Positions 1 to 8,958 of a DNA stretch of 64,000 nucleotides are shown here, piece after piece. The notes beneath the pieces were generated by a model. That model saw only the letters and a program-made list of their open reading frames with translations, did not search any database and was not told where the DNA came from. The position numbers were made by a program, and so were the translations under genes. Source of the DNA: Vibrio xiamenensis (GTDB lineage: Bacteria; Pseudomonadota; Gammaproteobacteria; Enterobacterales; Vibrionaceae); assembly GCF_900100015.1 (NCBI RefSeq), contig NZ_FNDD01000010.1, forward strand, positions 82,208-146,207, in the 5' to 3' direction. Numbering within the stretch: position 1 is the stretch's first letter; each line of letters opens with the position of its first letter.

Positions 1-221
1 GCACCCTCGATTTGGTTATTTTTTGGTACTGGTACTAAAAGCAAGACTAAAGTATTAATTACGCGTCAAATTCAAGCTTCAAAAATAAGAATAAAAAATA
101 CAATGCGTGTTTCAATATTAATACCGCAATGTTATTTGGGTATTCCGAAATGACAATACGCTATTCGAGAATTACTATTTCCGTATTCTAATTAAACAAG
201 ATATTTGAATAGTTGCCTTGT
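1..221 (+). promoter_or_regulatory. Upstream region of the VpsT-like regulator
   Basis: This AT-rich stretch from the window edge contains no supportable gene. It presumably carries the promoter of the regulator starting at 222. Motifs of the form ATTCCGAAAT (near 142) and ATTTCCGTAT (near 176) form a loose inverted pair that could be an operator, but this is only a visual impression. I could not place a convincing -35/-10 pair. Confidence 0.3.
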
Positions 222-878
222 ATGACTGAAAAATCCTTTAGTAGCATAATCCTGTTGTCTAACTGCACTATGCAAGTTAAAGCGTTAAGTGACTCGCTAA
301 AGAATGTTCTCGATCTACCTATTGCTATTACCCATCCCCTACAGCTCCTCGAATCACCTAGTGCAATGCGCCGATCACTGCTGATTATTGACTTAGATGT
401 ATTGAACTATGAGACCAAGCAAGCCCTGCTGACTTTTCTTGCCACCCAATCGGTATTTACTGTTCTGATCAATGCACCTGACAAGATGAACTTTCACGAT
501 ATCGTCAAATGGAAAGGTATTCGTGGGATATTTGGCAAAGCCACTGACATAGAAAAACTTCAGCAAGGTTTACTGGCTATTTCATCGGGGGAAAACTGGC
601 TGCCACGTGGAATTCTAAGCAAAATGCTGGAACATTATGAGCATTCCAATGCGCCAAAACCAATCGTAAAAAAGCCAGTTGAAGGGCCTGTCAATCTCAC
701 CAAGCGTGAAAAACAAATTTTGCAGATGATGAGTACTAATCAGTCAAACTCGCAGTTGGCCGATACGCTATATATCAGTGAACATACGGTAAAAACACAC
801 CTCAATAACATTTTCAAAAAAATCCAAGTTCGCAATAAAAACGAAGCGTTGGAATGGATAAAAGACAACCTTCACTAA
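222..878 (+). CDS. VpsT/CsgD-type LuxR-family response regulator
   Basis: Probable DNA-binding activator of biofilm matrix genes. The 218-residue product has a degenerate receiver-like N-terminal domain (residues ~8-120) and a C-terminal LuxR/FixJ helix-turn-helix (~158-216, with LTKREKQIL and SEHTVKTHLNNIF). Between them is W126-L-P-R129, in the place of the W[F/L/M][T/S]R motif that binds cyclic di-GMP in Vibrio cholerae VpsT; the proline at position 3 differs from that consensus. A TTG lies three codons upstream, but the ATG at 222 is the more natural start. The gene is convergent with the type I secretion pair and close to the exopolysaccharide locus, which it plausibly controls. Family assignment is firm; c-di-GMP binding and targets are inferred. 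Confidence 0.85.
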   Translation: MTEKSFSSIILLSNCTMQVKALSDSLKNVLDLPIAITHPLQLLESPSAMRRSLLIIDLDVLNYETKQALLTFLATQSVFTVLINAPDKMNFHDIVKWKGIRGIFGKATDIEKLQQGLLAISSGENWLPRGILSKMLEHYEHSNAPKPIVKKPVEGPVNLTKREKQILQMMSTNQSNSQLADTLYISEHTVKTHLNNIFKKIQVRNKNEALEWIKDNLH

Positions 879-967
879 CCCCATCAATATACATTCCAAA
901 CCGCAGCGACTTCCTCTTCTTAGCCTCGAACCGACCAACGACATCATCACTATTATCAGTGCATAAA

Positions 968-1000
968 AAAGCCGCTAACTTACGTAGCGGCTTAATTTTA
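968..1000. terminator. Bidirectional rho-independent terminator
   Basis: Stem AAGCCGCTA / TAGCGGCTT (969-977 and 985-993) is flanked by an A-run on the left and TTAATTTT on the right. It can therefore end both the regulator transcript (+) and the secretion transcript (-). Confidence 0.8.
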
Positions 1001-1027
1001 TAAAACATACCAACTATAAAGGGTAAT

Positions 1028-2356
1028 TTAGTAATCCTCTCTAAATGCCCTTAGCAAGCCAATATCAAGGGGTTCAAGTAGGTAATCCATTGGTGAGCGC
1101 TTATTTTTCACCACATACACTTCCGCTGGCATACCTGGGTATAGAGTGATCTCTGGATGCTCTTTCAACTGTTCAGGCTTAATCGTCACTTTGATTTTAT
1201 AACCTTGCTGTTGGTCGCGGCGTTCTTCATCTGGTAAGCGGTCAGCGGCAACAGTTAGCACTTCGCCATCAAACATTGGCGTTGTACGATAATTATATGC
1301 AGAGAGACGAACCATGGCCTTTTGCCCTTTATGCACGAGATCGATGTCTTCCGGCTTTAATGTCGCTTCAACGATCAACGAGTCATTGTCCGGTACAACT
1401 TGCATCACCGTTTCGCCAGGACTAATCACATCACCATGACTAAACACCGCTAAGCCAACCACACGACCAGAATGCGGACTAACAATCGTCAAACGATGCA
1501 GTACATCTTTCGCTCCCGCCAATTGCTCTTGGGCATCATCAACCGTTTGCGATACATCCTGCAATTCGCTTTCCACATTACTCACAAATTGGTGTTTGAC
1601 AGCTTGCATCTGCTCTTTGATTTCAGCTTTGGAGTTATCCAAACTATCAAGCTGACCTTTTAACTGCATCAAATCCGACGACAGCATCGCCAAATTACGC
1701 TTAAGCTCAATAGCTTGCAGCTTGGATGTATAACCGTTTTGCAACAGCTTATTCTGCATATCCAGCTCTTCTTGCATAAACTTATAAGCTTGCTGTTGGC
1801 GTTGCAATTGGCGTGTGTACGACCCGCTATCACTTTCAGCACCTTGCAAACGCGTAGTTAGCACCTGCAACTGACTGACCAGCATTTTACGACGACTGGC
1901 AAATAACGACTGCTGGGTCTTAATCACAGCGTTAAGTGAAGGGTAACGTTTTGCTGCTTCAAAAATTTTTGGTGAGAAAATCACTTCATCATCAGCATGG
2001 CGCTCACTTTCCAAACGATTCTGCTGGGCAAGACTGCTAAAGTAGCGAAGCTCTAGCTGACCTACTTTGGCTTTAGCCGCGATAGGCGATAAGGTAATTA
2101 GCGTTTGACCTTCATGAACTAAATCGCCCTCCTGAACCAGCACTTTATCGACGATTCCGCCCTCAAGGTGAGCAATCGTTTTACGGTTACCTTCTACACC
2201 GATAACCCCTTGAGCAATGGCCGCAGATTCAAGCTGAGCTTTAATTAACCAGAAATAGGTCATTAAACCACCGATAATTAAGCAGATAAGCCCCGCCTTG
2301 ATGTACTTCTTATAAGTAAAAGTGTCTTCCGTGAAATCGTTATATTCAATTAGCAT
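1028..2356 (-). CDS. HlyD-family periplasmic adaptor of a type I secretion system
   Basis: Membrane fusion protein linking an inner-membrane ABC exporter to a TolC-type outer-membrane channel. The 442-residue protein has a short cytoplasmic N-terminus, one transmembrane helix (~21-38), a biotinyl-lipoyl-like segment (IAHLEGGIVDKVLVQEGD, ~62-80), a long coiled-coil hairpin (~100-290) and a C-terminal beta-barrel region ending with the family motif LYPGMPAEVYV (~400-412). This matches the PrtE/LapC/HlyD group in length and order. The start overlaps the end of the ABC gene by 11 nt, so the two are translationally linked. No TolC homologue or RTX substrate is encoded nearby, so the cargo is unknown; a secreted biofilm protein or matrix enzyme is a reasonable guess from context. 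Confidence 0.9.
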   Translation of the reverse strand: MLIEYNDFTEDTFTYKKYIKAGLICLIIGGLMTYFWLIKAQLESAAIAQGVIGVEGNRKTIAHLEGGIVDKVLVQEGDLVHEGQTLITLSPIAAKAKVGQLELRYFSSLAQQNRLESERHADDEVIFSPKIFEAAKRYPSLNAVIKTQQSLFASRRKMLVSQLQVLTTRLQGAESDSGSYTRQLQRQQQAYKFMQEELDMQNKLLQNGYTSKLQAIELKRNLAMLSSDLMQLKGQLDSLDNSKAEIKEQMQAVKHQFVSNVESELQDVSQTVDDAQEQLAGAKDVLHRLTIVSPHSGRVVGLAVFSHGDVISPGETVMQVVPDNDSLIVEATLKPEDIDLVHKGQKAMVRLSAYNYRTTPMFDGEVLTVAADRLPDEERRDQQQGYKIKVTIKPEQLKEHPEITLYPGMPAEVYVVKNKRSPMDYLLEPLDIGLLRAFREDY

Positions 2357-4061
2357 TCTGTTGTCTACCTGCTCGAAGATTAGCGACTTTATTGTTGTTG
2401 GCTATGCGTTCCAGCACTTCATCACGCTTACCTGCATCACGAATTTGACCTTTTTCAAGCACCACAACCCAATCAACTGCGCTGAGCAGTTTAGTGCGGT
2501 GACTAACAACAACAATCGACGTTCCCAATTGTTTCAGTTTCTTAATCGCAAACAGCAGTTGTTGCTCGGCCTGCGGATCTAAGTTGGAATCTGGCTCATC
2601 AAGCAATAAAATTTTAGGCTGCTTGTAGACGGCACGGGCAAGAGCCAGTTGTTGTTTTTGACCGCCAGAAAGGCCAAAACCACCTTTGCCATAGACCGTT
2701 TGGTAAGCATTAGGAAGTTGACAAATCCATTCGTGAATACCGGCCAGTTTTGCCGCTGCAAACACCCGCTCTTCAACACCGTCGCTAGTATCAAAATTAC
2801 AAATATTGTTAAACACCGAGGTTTCAAAAAATTCGATATCTTGTGGTAGATAACCAATCAAATCCGCCTGCTGACTTGCTGGCATTTCAACAAGTGAAAT
2901 ACCATTGACGCGAATTTTGCCCTGTGCCAAACGGCTCGGATCTTTGATCGTATTTAGTAGCGCAGACTTACCTGAACCACTTGGACCGATGATCGCAAGC
3001 GTATGCCCAGTCTTTAATTCAAACTGAACCTGTTTAAGCGTGTAGCGATCAAACTTGTCGCGAATGGTCGCCGCTTCAACCGCCAAGTTATATTGGTCAA
3101 TTGGCAACTCAATACGATTATCTGCTTCGGCTTCATCAAACATCTTTTCAATGCGTTTGTATGCAGCGCGGCAACGACGCCAGTTGTGCCACTGGTTCAT
3201 ACTTTGATCGACCGGAGCTAAAGCGCGGCCCAGCAAAATCGATGACGCTATCAAAACGCCAGATTGCGCTTGGTCACTAATAACCAACCAAGCACCTAAT
3301 CCCAACACCCCGATCTGCATCGTCATTCGCACATATTTAATCGAGCATTGGATGATGGTGGTGACAAAGTTGTTTTGGTTTTGCTGCTCATTAAGGGAAT
3401 TGTTTGACGCATACCAATCGCTGGCCAACGGTCCAGCCACATTAAAGTGGTTAATATCCTTACCATGAGAAAACAACTTGATTAGATTTGTCCCGTTGTT
3501 AAAAGCAACATCGTTCATTGCTTTATGATTCTTTTCCGTCAACTTGAGGTTAACCAGCGCCAAAATGGCGAGAGTTGCGATTGCTCCAATCGCAAAAAAG
3601 CCAAGATATGGGTGAAAAGCAAAAATGATCAGGACAAACAGAGGGCTCCACGGCAGGTCAAACATCAAGTTGTTAAACGGTGCCGACACCGACATTTTGG
3701 CATCTTTCATATCTTGGGAAAGTCGGCGAGACTCACCGACGCTAGATGCCGACTTAAGTAAGCTCTGTTCAACAATTTGTTTTGAACATGCTTTATCAAA
3801 CAGTTCACCAGCAGAAAACAATAAACGACCACGAATAAAATCGAGTGTGGATTGTAAGAAAAGTAATACTAGTGCTATACCAGCAAGAAACAATAAAGTT
3901 TCAATACTTTTGGATGAAAGAACTCGAGAAAACAACTGCAAGCTATATACAGGTAACACGAGCATTAAAAGGTTAATGATTGCAGAAAAAATACCGATAA
4001 AAATAAATATTTCCCGGTGTTTTTTCCTAAAGAACTCAATATTATTCATAAGAATGTCCAT
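2346..4061 (-). CDS. Type I secretion ABC transporter (permease-ATPase)
   Basis: Inner-membrane exporter that pairs with the overlapping HlyD-type adaptor. About 571 residues: a six-helix transmembrane domain in the N-terminal half (starting IFIGIFSAIINLLMLVLPVYSL, with the family motif RVLSSKSIETL), then a nucleotide-binding domain with Walker A GPSGSGKSA (~359), signature LSGGQKQQLALAR (~470) and Walker B ILLLDEPDSNLD. There is no N-terminal C39 peptidase or C39-like domain, as in PrtD/LapB-like exporters of RTX proteins with C-terminal signals. The frame extends upstream to a TTG at 4112; I prefer the ATG at 4061, and the ATG at 4049 is also possible because no clear ribosome-binding site separates them. 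Substrate unknown. Confidence 0.88.
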   Translation of the reverse strand: MDILMNNIEFFRKKHREIFIFIGIFSAIINLLMLVLPVYSLQLFSRVLSSKSIETLLFLAGIALVLLFLQSTLDFIRGRLLFSAGELFDKACSKQIVEQSLLKSASSVGESRRLSQDMKDAKMSVSAPFNNLMFDLPWSPLFVLIIFAFHPYLGFFAIGAIATLAILALVNLKLTEKNHKAMNDVAFNNGTNLIKLFSHGKDINHFNVAGPLASDWYASNNSLNEQQNQNNFVTTIIQCSIKYVRMTMQIGVLGLGAWLVISDQAQSGVLIASSILLGRALAPVDQSMNQWHNWRRCRAAYKRIEKMFDEAEADNRIELPIDQYNLAVEAATIRDKFDRYTLKQVQFELKTGHTLAIIGPSGSGKSALLNTIKDPSRLAQGKIRVNGISLVEMPASQQADLIGYLPQDIEFFETSVFNNICNFDTSDGVEERVFAAAKLAGIHEWICQLPNAYQTVYGKGGFGLSGGQKQQLALARAVYKQPKILLLDEPDSNLDPQAEQQLLFAIKKLKQLGTSIVVVSHRTKLLSAVDWVVVLEKGQIRDAGKRDEVLERIANNNKVANLRAGRQQNAN

Positions 4062-4112
4062 TTGATTTCGCGGGGAAAAACAAAGTCGCCTAGGAATAAC
4101 ATGATTGCACAA

Positions 4113-4275
4113 ATGTGGATTTAATCAATGAACCCAGAATTGAATTGAAGTCATATCCAGCAACATCTCAAAAACAAGACGCTGTTAAGTAAACTTTTAA
4201 GATTAAAGAAATGCTCAACACATTTCTTTAACGCCAAATACAAAAAACTACAACATGTGTAATTGTAAAGTTCAA
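4113..4275 (-). other. Gap between flippase and secretion genes, with a stem-loop
   Basis: No gene. A perfect 9-bp stem AAAGAAATG / CATTTCTTT (4205-4213 and 4221-4229) follows the flippase stop. On the minus strand it is followed by TTAATCTTAAAAG, a weak U-tract. It may end the polysaccharide transcript and separate it from the secretion pair. Confidence 0.4.
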
Positions 4276-5574
4276 TTACATTAATAACAAAACTTTACTT
4301 TTCTTTACCCTATTCATGAAGTAATAACTAGAATATATAACGGAGGGAATGAACATTATAATGGAGGCAGTAAACATTCCATTAATACCCAAGAATGGAG
4401 TAGCATAAAACATTAGCGGTATAAAAATTGCATTATATAAAGACAAAAGTATGAATGGCTCTATCTTGTAGGCTCTAACAAAATTATTAAACCCAGTCAT
4501 AACCATAACTAAACCGTAGAATAAGAAAATCGATAGCAAGTCAAAACTTTCCAAAGTGTTATCGAACAAGTAAAAAGATGGAAATAGACACTTAATAACA
4601 AAAATTCCACTGTATCCAATCATCAAGATAGAAAAAGCCAGAGCAAAATACCGCTGAAACAAGCGATAGGCTGAAGAAAAATCATCATGTGCTAAGTAGT
4701 TTGCAATCATGGTTCTCTGGTTGATCAAAAACGAATTAGCGACGTCGTACCCGCCTTTTGCCAACGCAATCGACAATCCTATCTTCCCAGCCATTTCAGC
4801 ACCATAAAGTTTGAAACTAAGTAATGTGAAACCATTCCAGAAAAAATACCCCAAAAACCAAACCAAACTCGTTCTTCCCATCAATGGAAAAATACGCTTC
4901 ACTTCAATTTTGAATGAGTAATTGATAGGACTAAGACAAATATCACGTGAATAGTGAGCCCTATATTTACTGGCAAATAAGACAAAAACTATGACATAGA
5001 CACACTGACTTATCCCTAAAGACATCAAGTCAAAACCCAGATAAATCGATGTCCATAACGTTAAGGACATAAATAATGATGAAAAAAAGCGAGTTTTATT
5101 CAGTAGAACTTGTCGTTGCATCCCATCGAGATAGCTGTCGATGATATTAACAATAAATCTTAGACTAGTAGATAAAATTAAAAGCAGGTATGCACTTTGC
5201 CAGTCTACTTCTCCAGAATAGTCGAAGAAATATAGAAATCCGACAGGAACTAGTATTATGAAATAACTTATTGCTATTCCAGAATACCATTGAATGGAAA
5301 AACGTAATAAACGTCCACAACGCAGTTTAGTCTCAGAACTTAGCTGCCCATTATAGTCATATTTACAATCATGACTATAATATTGTTTTAAGACAAAACT
5401 AACACCAACCTCAAAAAGTTGGGACATGGATATAAAACTAAAGAATGTATAATAAAAACCCATCTCTTCTGCATTTAGAGTAGAAGTGACAAGTAATATT
5501 GTTATCGGTCCTCCAAGGACTCGAATTAATGAGGTAAAGAACGACAATACCGCGACACTACGCGCTTTAGTCAT
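4276..5574 (-). CDS. Wzx-type polysaccharide flippase
   Basis: Predicted to flip undecaprenyl-linked repeat units across the inner membrane. The 432-residue protein is almost entirely hydrophobic, with about 12 predicted transmembrane segments and few charged loops, matching the MATE/Wzx-like (MviN-fold) polysaccharide transporters in length and pattern. It is the last gene of the minus-strand exopolysaccharide locus. Base composition is markedly AT-rich, which is usual for flippase and polymerase genes and suggests an exchangeable serotype-like segment. Such proteins diverge rapidly, so the substrate cannot be read from sequence. Confidence 0.8.
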   Translation of the reverse strand: MTKARSVAVLSFFTSLIRVLGGPITILLVTSTLNAEEMGFYYTFFSFISMSQLFEVGVSFVLKQYYSHDCKYDYNGQLSSETKLRCGRLLRFSIQWYSGIAISYFIILVPVGFLYFFDYSGEVDWQSAYLLLILSTSLRFIVNIIDSYLDGMQRQVLLNKTRFFSSLFMSLTLWTSIYLGFDLMSLGISQCVYVIVFVLFASKYRAHYSRDICLSPINYSFKIEVKRIFPLMGRTSLVWFLGYFFWNGFTLLSFKLYGAEMAGKIGLSIALAKGGYDVANSFLINQRTMIANYLAHDDFSSAYRLFQRYFALAFSILMIGYSGIFVIKCLFPSFYLFDNTLESFDLLSIFLFYGLVMVMTGFNNFVRAYKIEPFILLSLYNAIFIPLMFYATPFLGINGMFTASIIMFIPSVIYSSYYFMNRVKKSKVLLLM

Positions 5575-5651
5575 GGCGAATACCTGATATATATTTCTTT
5601 ACCGAAACAGCAATTTAAACCAAGTGAATTACATTTCGTAAAAAATGATAA

Positions 5652-6326
5652 TTAGTAATATAATTCTACAAATTCTTTCATGCAGAACGAAATTTTTTTA
5701 TGGCTAAATGCATAGATTTGGCAGGCTTTTTTTCTAAGCTCCTGATTATCCAGTTGGGATCCTATCAACTCATAATAAATGCCATATTTCTTCGTATCAT
5801 ACAAATATGCTATGGCTTGCTTACGCTCCGAGACTGACAGTTGCTCCCAAAAGCTTAAGTAGTACTTCAAGCTATCAAAAATAGTGCTGCGTTCAAAAGG
5901 CTCTGTGGACTGCAATTTAGCAATGTAACGCCCAATGACTTGAGCATTGGCACCAAGATTCCAGTATGCATTCGCGAGTTGTCGATAAGGCTCTCCATCC
6001 ATCGGTTTGCGCTGTGAAGCCTGATTAGCTAATGCGATAGCAGACTCAAACCACGGTTGATAATCCTGCTTCACGGCCCCCTGTTGCTTCAGTTGGTAAC
6101 CTTTTCTCGCCAAAGAACTTGCTTGATAAGTGAGAAGATCCGGGCTGTCAGAACTCCGCTGCTCGTTGGGCATTTCTTTGGCAATAGGGGTATCTAAGCG
6201 ATATTCCAGTAGACACAAATCAAGGTTGAATTGATTGACGACACTCAATATGTACGCGAGAAATAAGCAGCTCACGGCTAACCAACTTAGTTTTGATACT
6301 ATCGAATTGGGAAGCGATGTCGTCAT
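5652..6326 (-). CDS. VpsP-like membrane-anchored exopolysaccharide protein
   Basis: Function unknown. The 224-residue product has one N-terminal transmembrane helix (~13-32, LSWLAVSCLFLAYILSV) followed by an alpha-helical, TPR-like periplasmic part. It sits in a vps-II-like gene set, and size, topology and position resemble VpsP of the Vibrio cholerae cluster; I make that link from memory of the cluster, not from an alignment. The start is supported by AAGG seven bases before the ATG. Inference: an accessory factor of polymerisation or export. Confidence 0.5.
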   Translation of the reverse strand: MTTSLPNSIVSKLSWLAVSCLFLAYILSVVNQFNLDLCLLEYRLDTPIAKEMPNEQRSSDSPDLLTYQASSLARKGYQLKQQGAVKQDYQPWFESAIALANQASQRKPMDGEPYRQLANAYWNLGANAQVIGRYIAKLQSTEPFERSTIFDSLKYYLSFWEQLSVSERKQAIAYLYDTKKYGIYYELIGSQLDNQELRKKACQIYAFSHKKISFCMKEFVELYY

Positions 6327-6335
6327 ACCGTTACC

Positions 6336-6806
6336 TTAAATGCAATACTCGCGTATTTTGTTAACCAAACGAGCCCGCTCCGGTGATTCTATGCCTTGTG
6401 GCTCTTCAAGCGTACCTAACCGAGACAACACTTCACGCAATTCCTCTTCAGTACTCGCAACATGAACCCCTTGAATCTTAGAAAATGACTCCAAGGTGTC
6501 TACTTGGTGATCATTACGGTGCTCACCAAATTTGCTCAAACGTGGGAAAATTACAATCGGCTTTTTCAACTTAAGCGCATTGATGATCGACCCCATTCCC
6601 GCATGTGACACGATCACGTCTGCATCATGAAAAATTTGATTTAGTTCATCCGGTGGGTAAAAATCCTGTGCTTTCATATTTTTACATTGGTATTCGTTTT
6701 TGCCGACTTGGGCCATAAACTCTAAGTCGCTATTTTTAGCAAACTCATCCACCACCTTTACCATGCGGTCAAACGGTAACTGAGTACCGACGGTCAAAAA
6801 AATCAT
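6336..6806 (-). CDS. Alg13-like catalytic subunit of a split glycosyltransferase (PssE/EpsF type)
   Basis: This is the UDP-sugar-binding half of a two-subunit glycosyltransferase. The 156-residue protein begins MIFLTVGTQLPFDRMV and carries the GT28/Alg13 donor-site signature HAGMGSIINALKLKKP (~68-83), then FGEHRNDHQ. Eukaryotic Alg13 and bacterial PssE/CpsG have the same layout. It overlaps the upstream Alg14-like gene by 4 nt (6803-6806), as expected for obligate partners translated together. It adds one sugar to the lipid-linked repeat unit at the cytoplasmic face; which sugar is not evident. Confidence 0.85.
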   Translation of the reverse strand: MIFLTVGTQLPFDRMVKVVDEFAKNSDLEFMAQVGKNEYQCKNMKAQDFYPPDELNQIFHDADVIVSHAGMGSIINALKLKKPIVIFPRLSKFGEHRNDHQVDTLESFSKIQGVHVASTEEELREVLSRLGTLEEPQGIESPERARLVNKIREYCI

Positions 6807-7258
6807 AACAATTTCCCGTGATATTCACTATTTGAAGACTTAGCCACACTCTCCCACTGGGAAAACACTTTAATGCCAAACGCTTTAGCGATTTTTCCAG
6901 ACAATGAAATGTATTGAGAGTTCGCAATGCTATCAATCCAGATTGATTTAATCCCGAAAAAGCGACCAACGATCGCCATAATCAAACCAGGGGCAGCGCC
7001 AGTTGTAACAATCAGTTTTGGCTTATTCTTTTTCAAAATCTGATAAGACTCACGAATCACTTTAAACATGACATGAGCGTTATCACGGCTGAAATCCGAC
7101 ACCTGAAAATACTCATCACCATACATAAATGAAGGTTTTTCATCATAGGTACTGACAATCATGACATGCATATCTTGCAAACATTCTGCCACTAAGCTCA
7201 ACTCTACAAAGTGACCACCAGGAGATGCCACTAACATGATTTTGTTTTTATCAGTCAT
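6803..7258 (-). CDS. Alg14-like membrane-anchor subunit of a split glycosyltransferase (PssD/EpsE type)
   Basis: This is the acceptor-side half of the two-part transferase whose catalytic half follows with a 4-nt overlap. The 151-residue product has the Alg14 hallmarks: KIMLVASPGGHFVEL near the N-terminus, then the central TTGAAPGLIMAIVGRFFGIKS segment, which in this family forms the membrane-associated helix, and the conserved IDSIANS. Bacterial counterparts include PssD and CpsF. It should recruit the Alg13-like subunit to the inner membrane. The pair is recognisable with good confidence; sugar specificity is unknown. Confidence 0.85.
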   Translation of the reverse strand: MTDKNKIMLVASPGGHFVELSLVAECLQDMHVMIVSTYDEKPSFMYGDEYFQVSDFSRDNAHVMFKVIRESYQILKKNKPKLIVTTGAAPGLIMAIVGRFFGIKSIWIDSIANSQYISLSGKIAKAFGIKVFSQWESVAKSSNSEYHGKLL

Positions 7259-7285
7259 AAATACGTCTTCAAATAATCCGCTCGG

Positions 7286-8086
7286 TTACGATGCACTAAA
7301 GAACATTTTTGGCGACATACCGTATTTCAGCATGTAGTAAATACCGACGAGGAATTTACGGAAACAGAAAACAGCAAACATCGGATGCTTAAACGCGTTC
7401 TTTTTAAGCGCCTTAAAACCACCTTGGAAATAACGAGGTTTATCCCCCATATTCTCTTCTTGGTGCCAGACGATCGCAGTGCGCAAGTAAAGGGATTTGC
7501 GAGAATTAACAAAACAGCGCATAACAAAGTCGACATCTTCTCCACCATTATTGATAGAGCCGATACCCAATTTTTCATCAAAAAATTCTTTGTTATCGAG
7601 CGCGCATTTACGCACGAACATAGTATTAGATGTCGCAGTATTAATCAGTTCTTTGACTGCCATAGGTTCAGGATTCATTGAGTCATCAAACTCTGAAGGG
7701 CTTTCTGAAGATAGACAAACAAACAGATCTAATTGACTATCTTGCTCAAACATACGATAAATTTTGTCTAGGTTTTGACCTGGGTACCAACAGTCATCAT
7801 CAGGGAAAGCAATAATTTCCGCTTCATCTAACATACCCTGCTTTTTTGCATATTCGTACATAATATTGCGAGCGCGTGACAGCGATACCATCGGCTCAGT
7901 AAAAATAACGTCGGCTTTTTGCTTCACGTATTCAATTTCTTTTTCGTAACCAGTGTAATCGGTTTGAACCAGTACGATATGCGAATAATTTGATTGACTG
8001 TTGTCGTAAGAATCAACCATTCTCATCAAATCACTGACATTTTCTGGATTGACGATACATGTAGTCATCATTAATAACTTTTTCAT
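7286..8086 (-). CDS. GT-A fold glycosyltransferase (GT2-like)
   Basis: Predicted cytoplasmic glycosyltransferase acting on the exopolysaccharide repeat unit. In 266 residues it shows the metal-binding acidic motif FPDDDCWYPG (D96-D98) and a distal GGEDVDF segment (~185-191) typical of the catalytic ED region in GT2 enzymes. The N-terminal sugar-nucleotide-binding part is atypical: MTTCIVNPENVSDLMRMVDSY replaces the usual SVIIPTYN motif. It lies 5 nt downstream of the neighbouring GT2 gene, in the same transcript. Confidence 0.75.
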   Translation of the reverse strand: MKKLLMMTTCIVNPENVSDLMRMVDSYDNSQSNYSHIVLVQTDYTGYEKEIEYVKQKADVIFTEPMVSLSRARNIMYEYAKKQGMLDEAEIIAFPDDDCWYPGQNLDKIYRMFEQDSQLDLFVCLSSESPSEFDDSMNPEPMAVKELINTATSNTMFVRKCALDNKEFFDEKLGIGSINNGGEDVDFVMRCFVNSRKSLYLRTAIVWHQEENMGDKPRYFQGGFKALKKNAFKHPMFAVFCFRKFLVGIYYMLKYGMSPKMFFSAS

Positions 8087-8091
8087 AATAC

Positions 8092-8958
8092 TTACATACC
8101 TTTATTATTCTTTAAGTAATATTTAGACATTCTCAAAACAACATATAAACTTTGACTTTTGCATGCATCAACAAGTAGTGTAATTGGGTTAATCGAACGC
8201 GCGTTATAGCCATATGCTTGGCATTTAAGACGATATTCATTTTTGCCATTCAAAGCGTGCTTAGCCTTGATATAGTTAAATGAATTTAAGTGTTTATCGA
8301 CATTCACACTGCTAATCCGCTCATGTGGATGACTTTTATCAAAGATATAGGTGTACTTCTCTATATTCTGGAAACATTTATTTTTGTTTACTGAGAGAAT
8401 ATGCATCCAAAGTTCAAGGTCTTGCCAAGACTTCAGTTTTTCATCGTATTCAACACCATCGGAAAACAATGAACGTTCAGCAAAAATCTGGTTACCTACA
8501 TCGTTTCTTAGACACAGGCAATCAAAATCAACAGACTTAGGACAAGAGAGTGACTCCATATCATGCTCACTCTTTTTGATTTTTACGTTATCAAACAGAG
8601 CAATAGCATTTGGGCTTTTCGTTTCCCATGCAGTTAAAAAGCTTTCTAAACGATTAGGTAAAAAGTAATCATCATCATCTAAACCTGTAACAAAGCGCCC
8701 TGTCGCATTTCTAATCGCCAAGTTACGGTTATAGCATGCGCCTTGGTTTTCACTATTGCGGAAATACTTTAGCTGTGGGTAAATGGCCATCAGTTCCGCC
8801 ATTACTTGAGGAGTATCATCCGGTGAATTATCGTCAACGACGATAATTTCAACGTCCTTTACCGTCTGCTCAAGCACAGAGTTAATAGCTCTTTTTAATA
8901 AATCTGATCGGTTATACGTGGGTATATACACCGATACGATTGGACTGTTTTGGGTCAT
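8092..8958 (-). CDS. Family 2 glycosyltransferase
   Basis: A classic inverting GT2 enzyme of 288 residues: N-terminal PIVSVYIPTYNRSDLLKRAI, nucleotide-binding VDDNSPDDT (~41-49) and the metal-binding DDDD at 94-97. It should transfer one sugar to the lipid-linked intermediate. Its start lies inside the polymerase gene: the coding regions overlap by 47 nt (8912-8958) in different frames, with AAGAA just before the ATG. Donor and acceptor cannot be inferred. Confidence 0.88.
   Translation of the reverse strand: MTQNSPIVSVYIPTYNRSDLLKRAINSVLEQTVKDVEIIVVDDNSPDDTPQVMAELMAIYPQLKYFRNSENQGACYNRNLAIRNATGRFVTGLDDDDYFLPNRLESFLTAWETKSPNAIALFDNVKIKKSEHDMESLSCPKSVDFDCLCLRNDVGNQIFAERSLFSDGVEYDEKLKSWQDLELWMHILSVNKNKCFQNIEKYTYIFDKSHPHERISSVNVDKHLNSFNYIKAKHALNGKNEYRLKCQAYGYNARSINPITLLVDACKSQSLYVVLRMSKYYLKNNKGM

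Noticed and set aside
768..1008. Short minus-strand frames over the VpsT-like gene and its terminator
   Set aside because: They cross the bidirectional terminator hairpin and overlap a real gene antisense.
3625..4065. 146-codon plus-strand open frame opposite the type I ABC gene
   Set aside because: Antisense to a transmembrane domain; no hydrophobic or domain logic and no ribosome-binding site.
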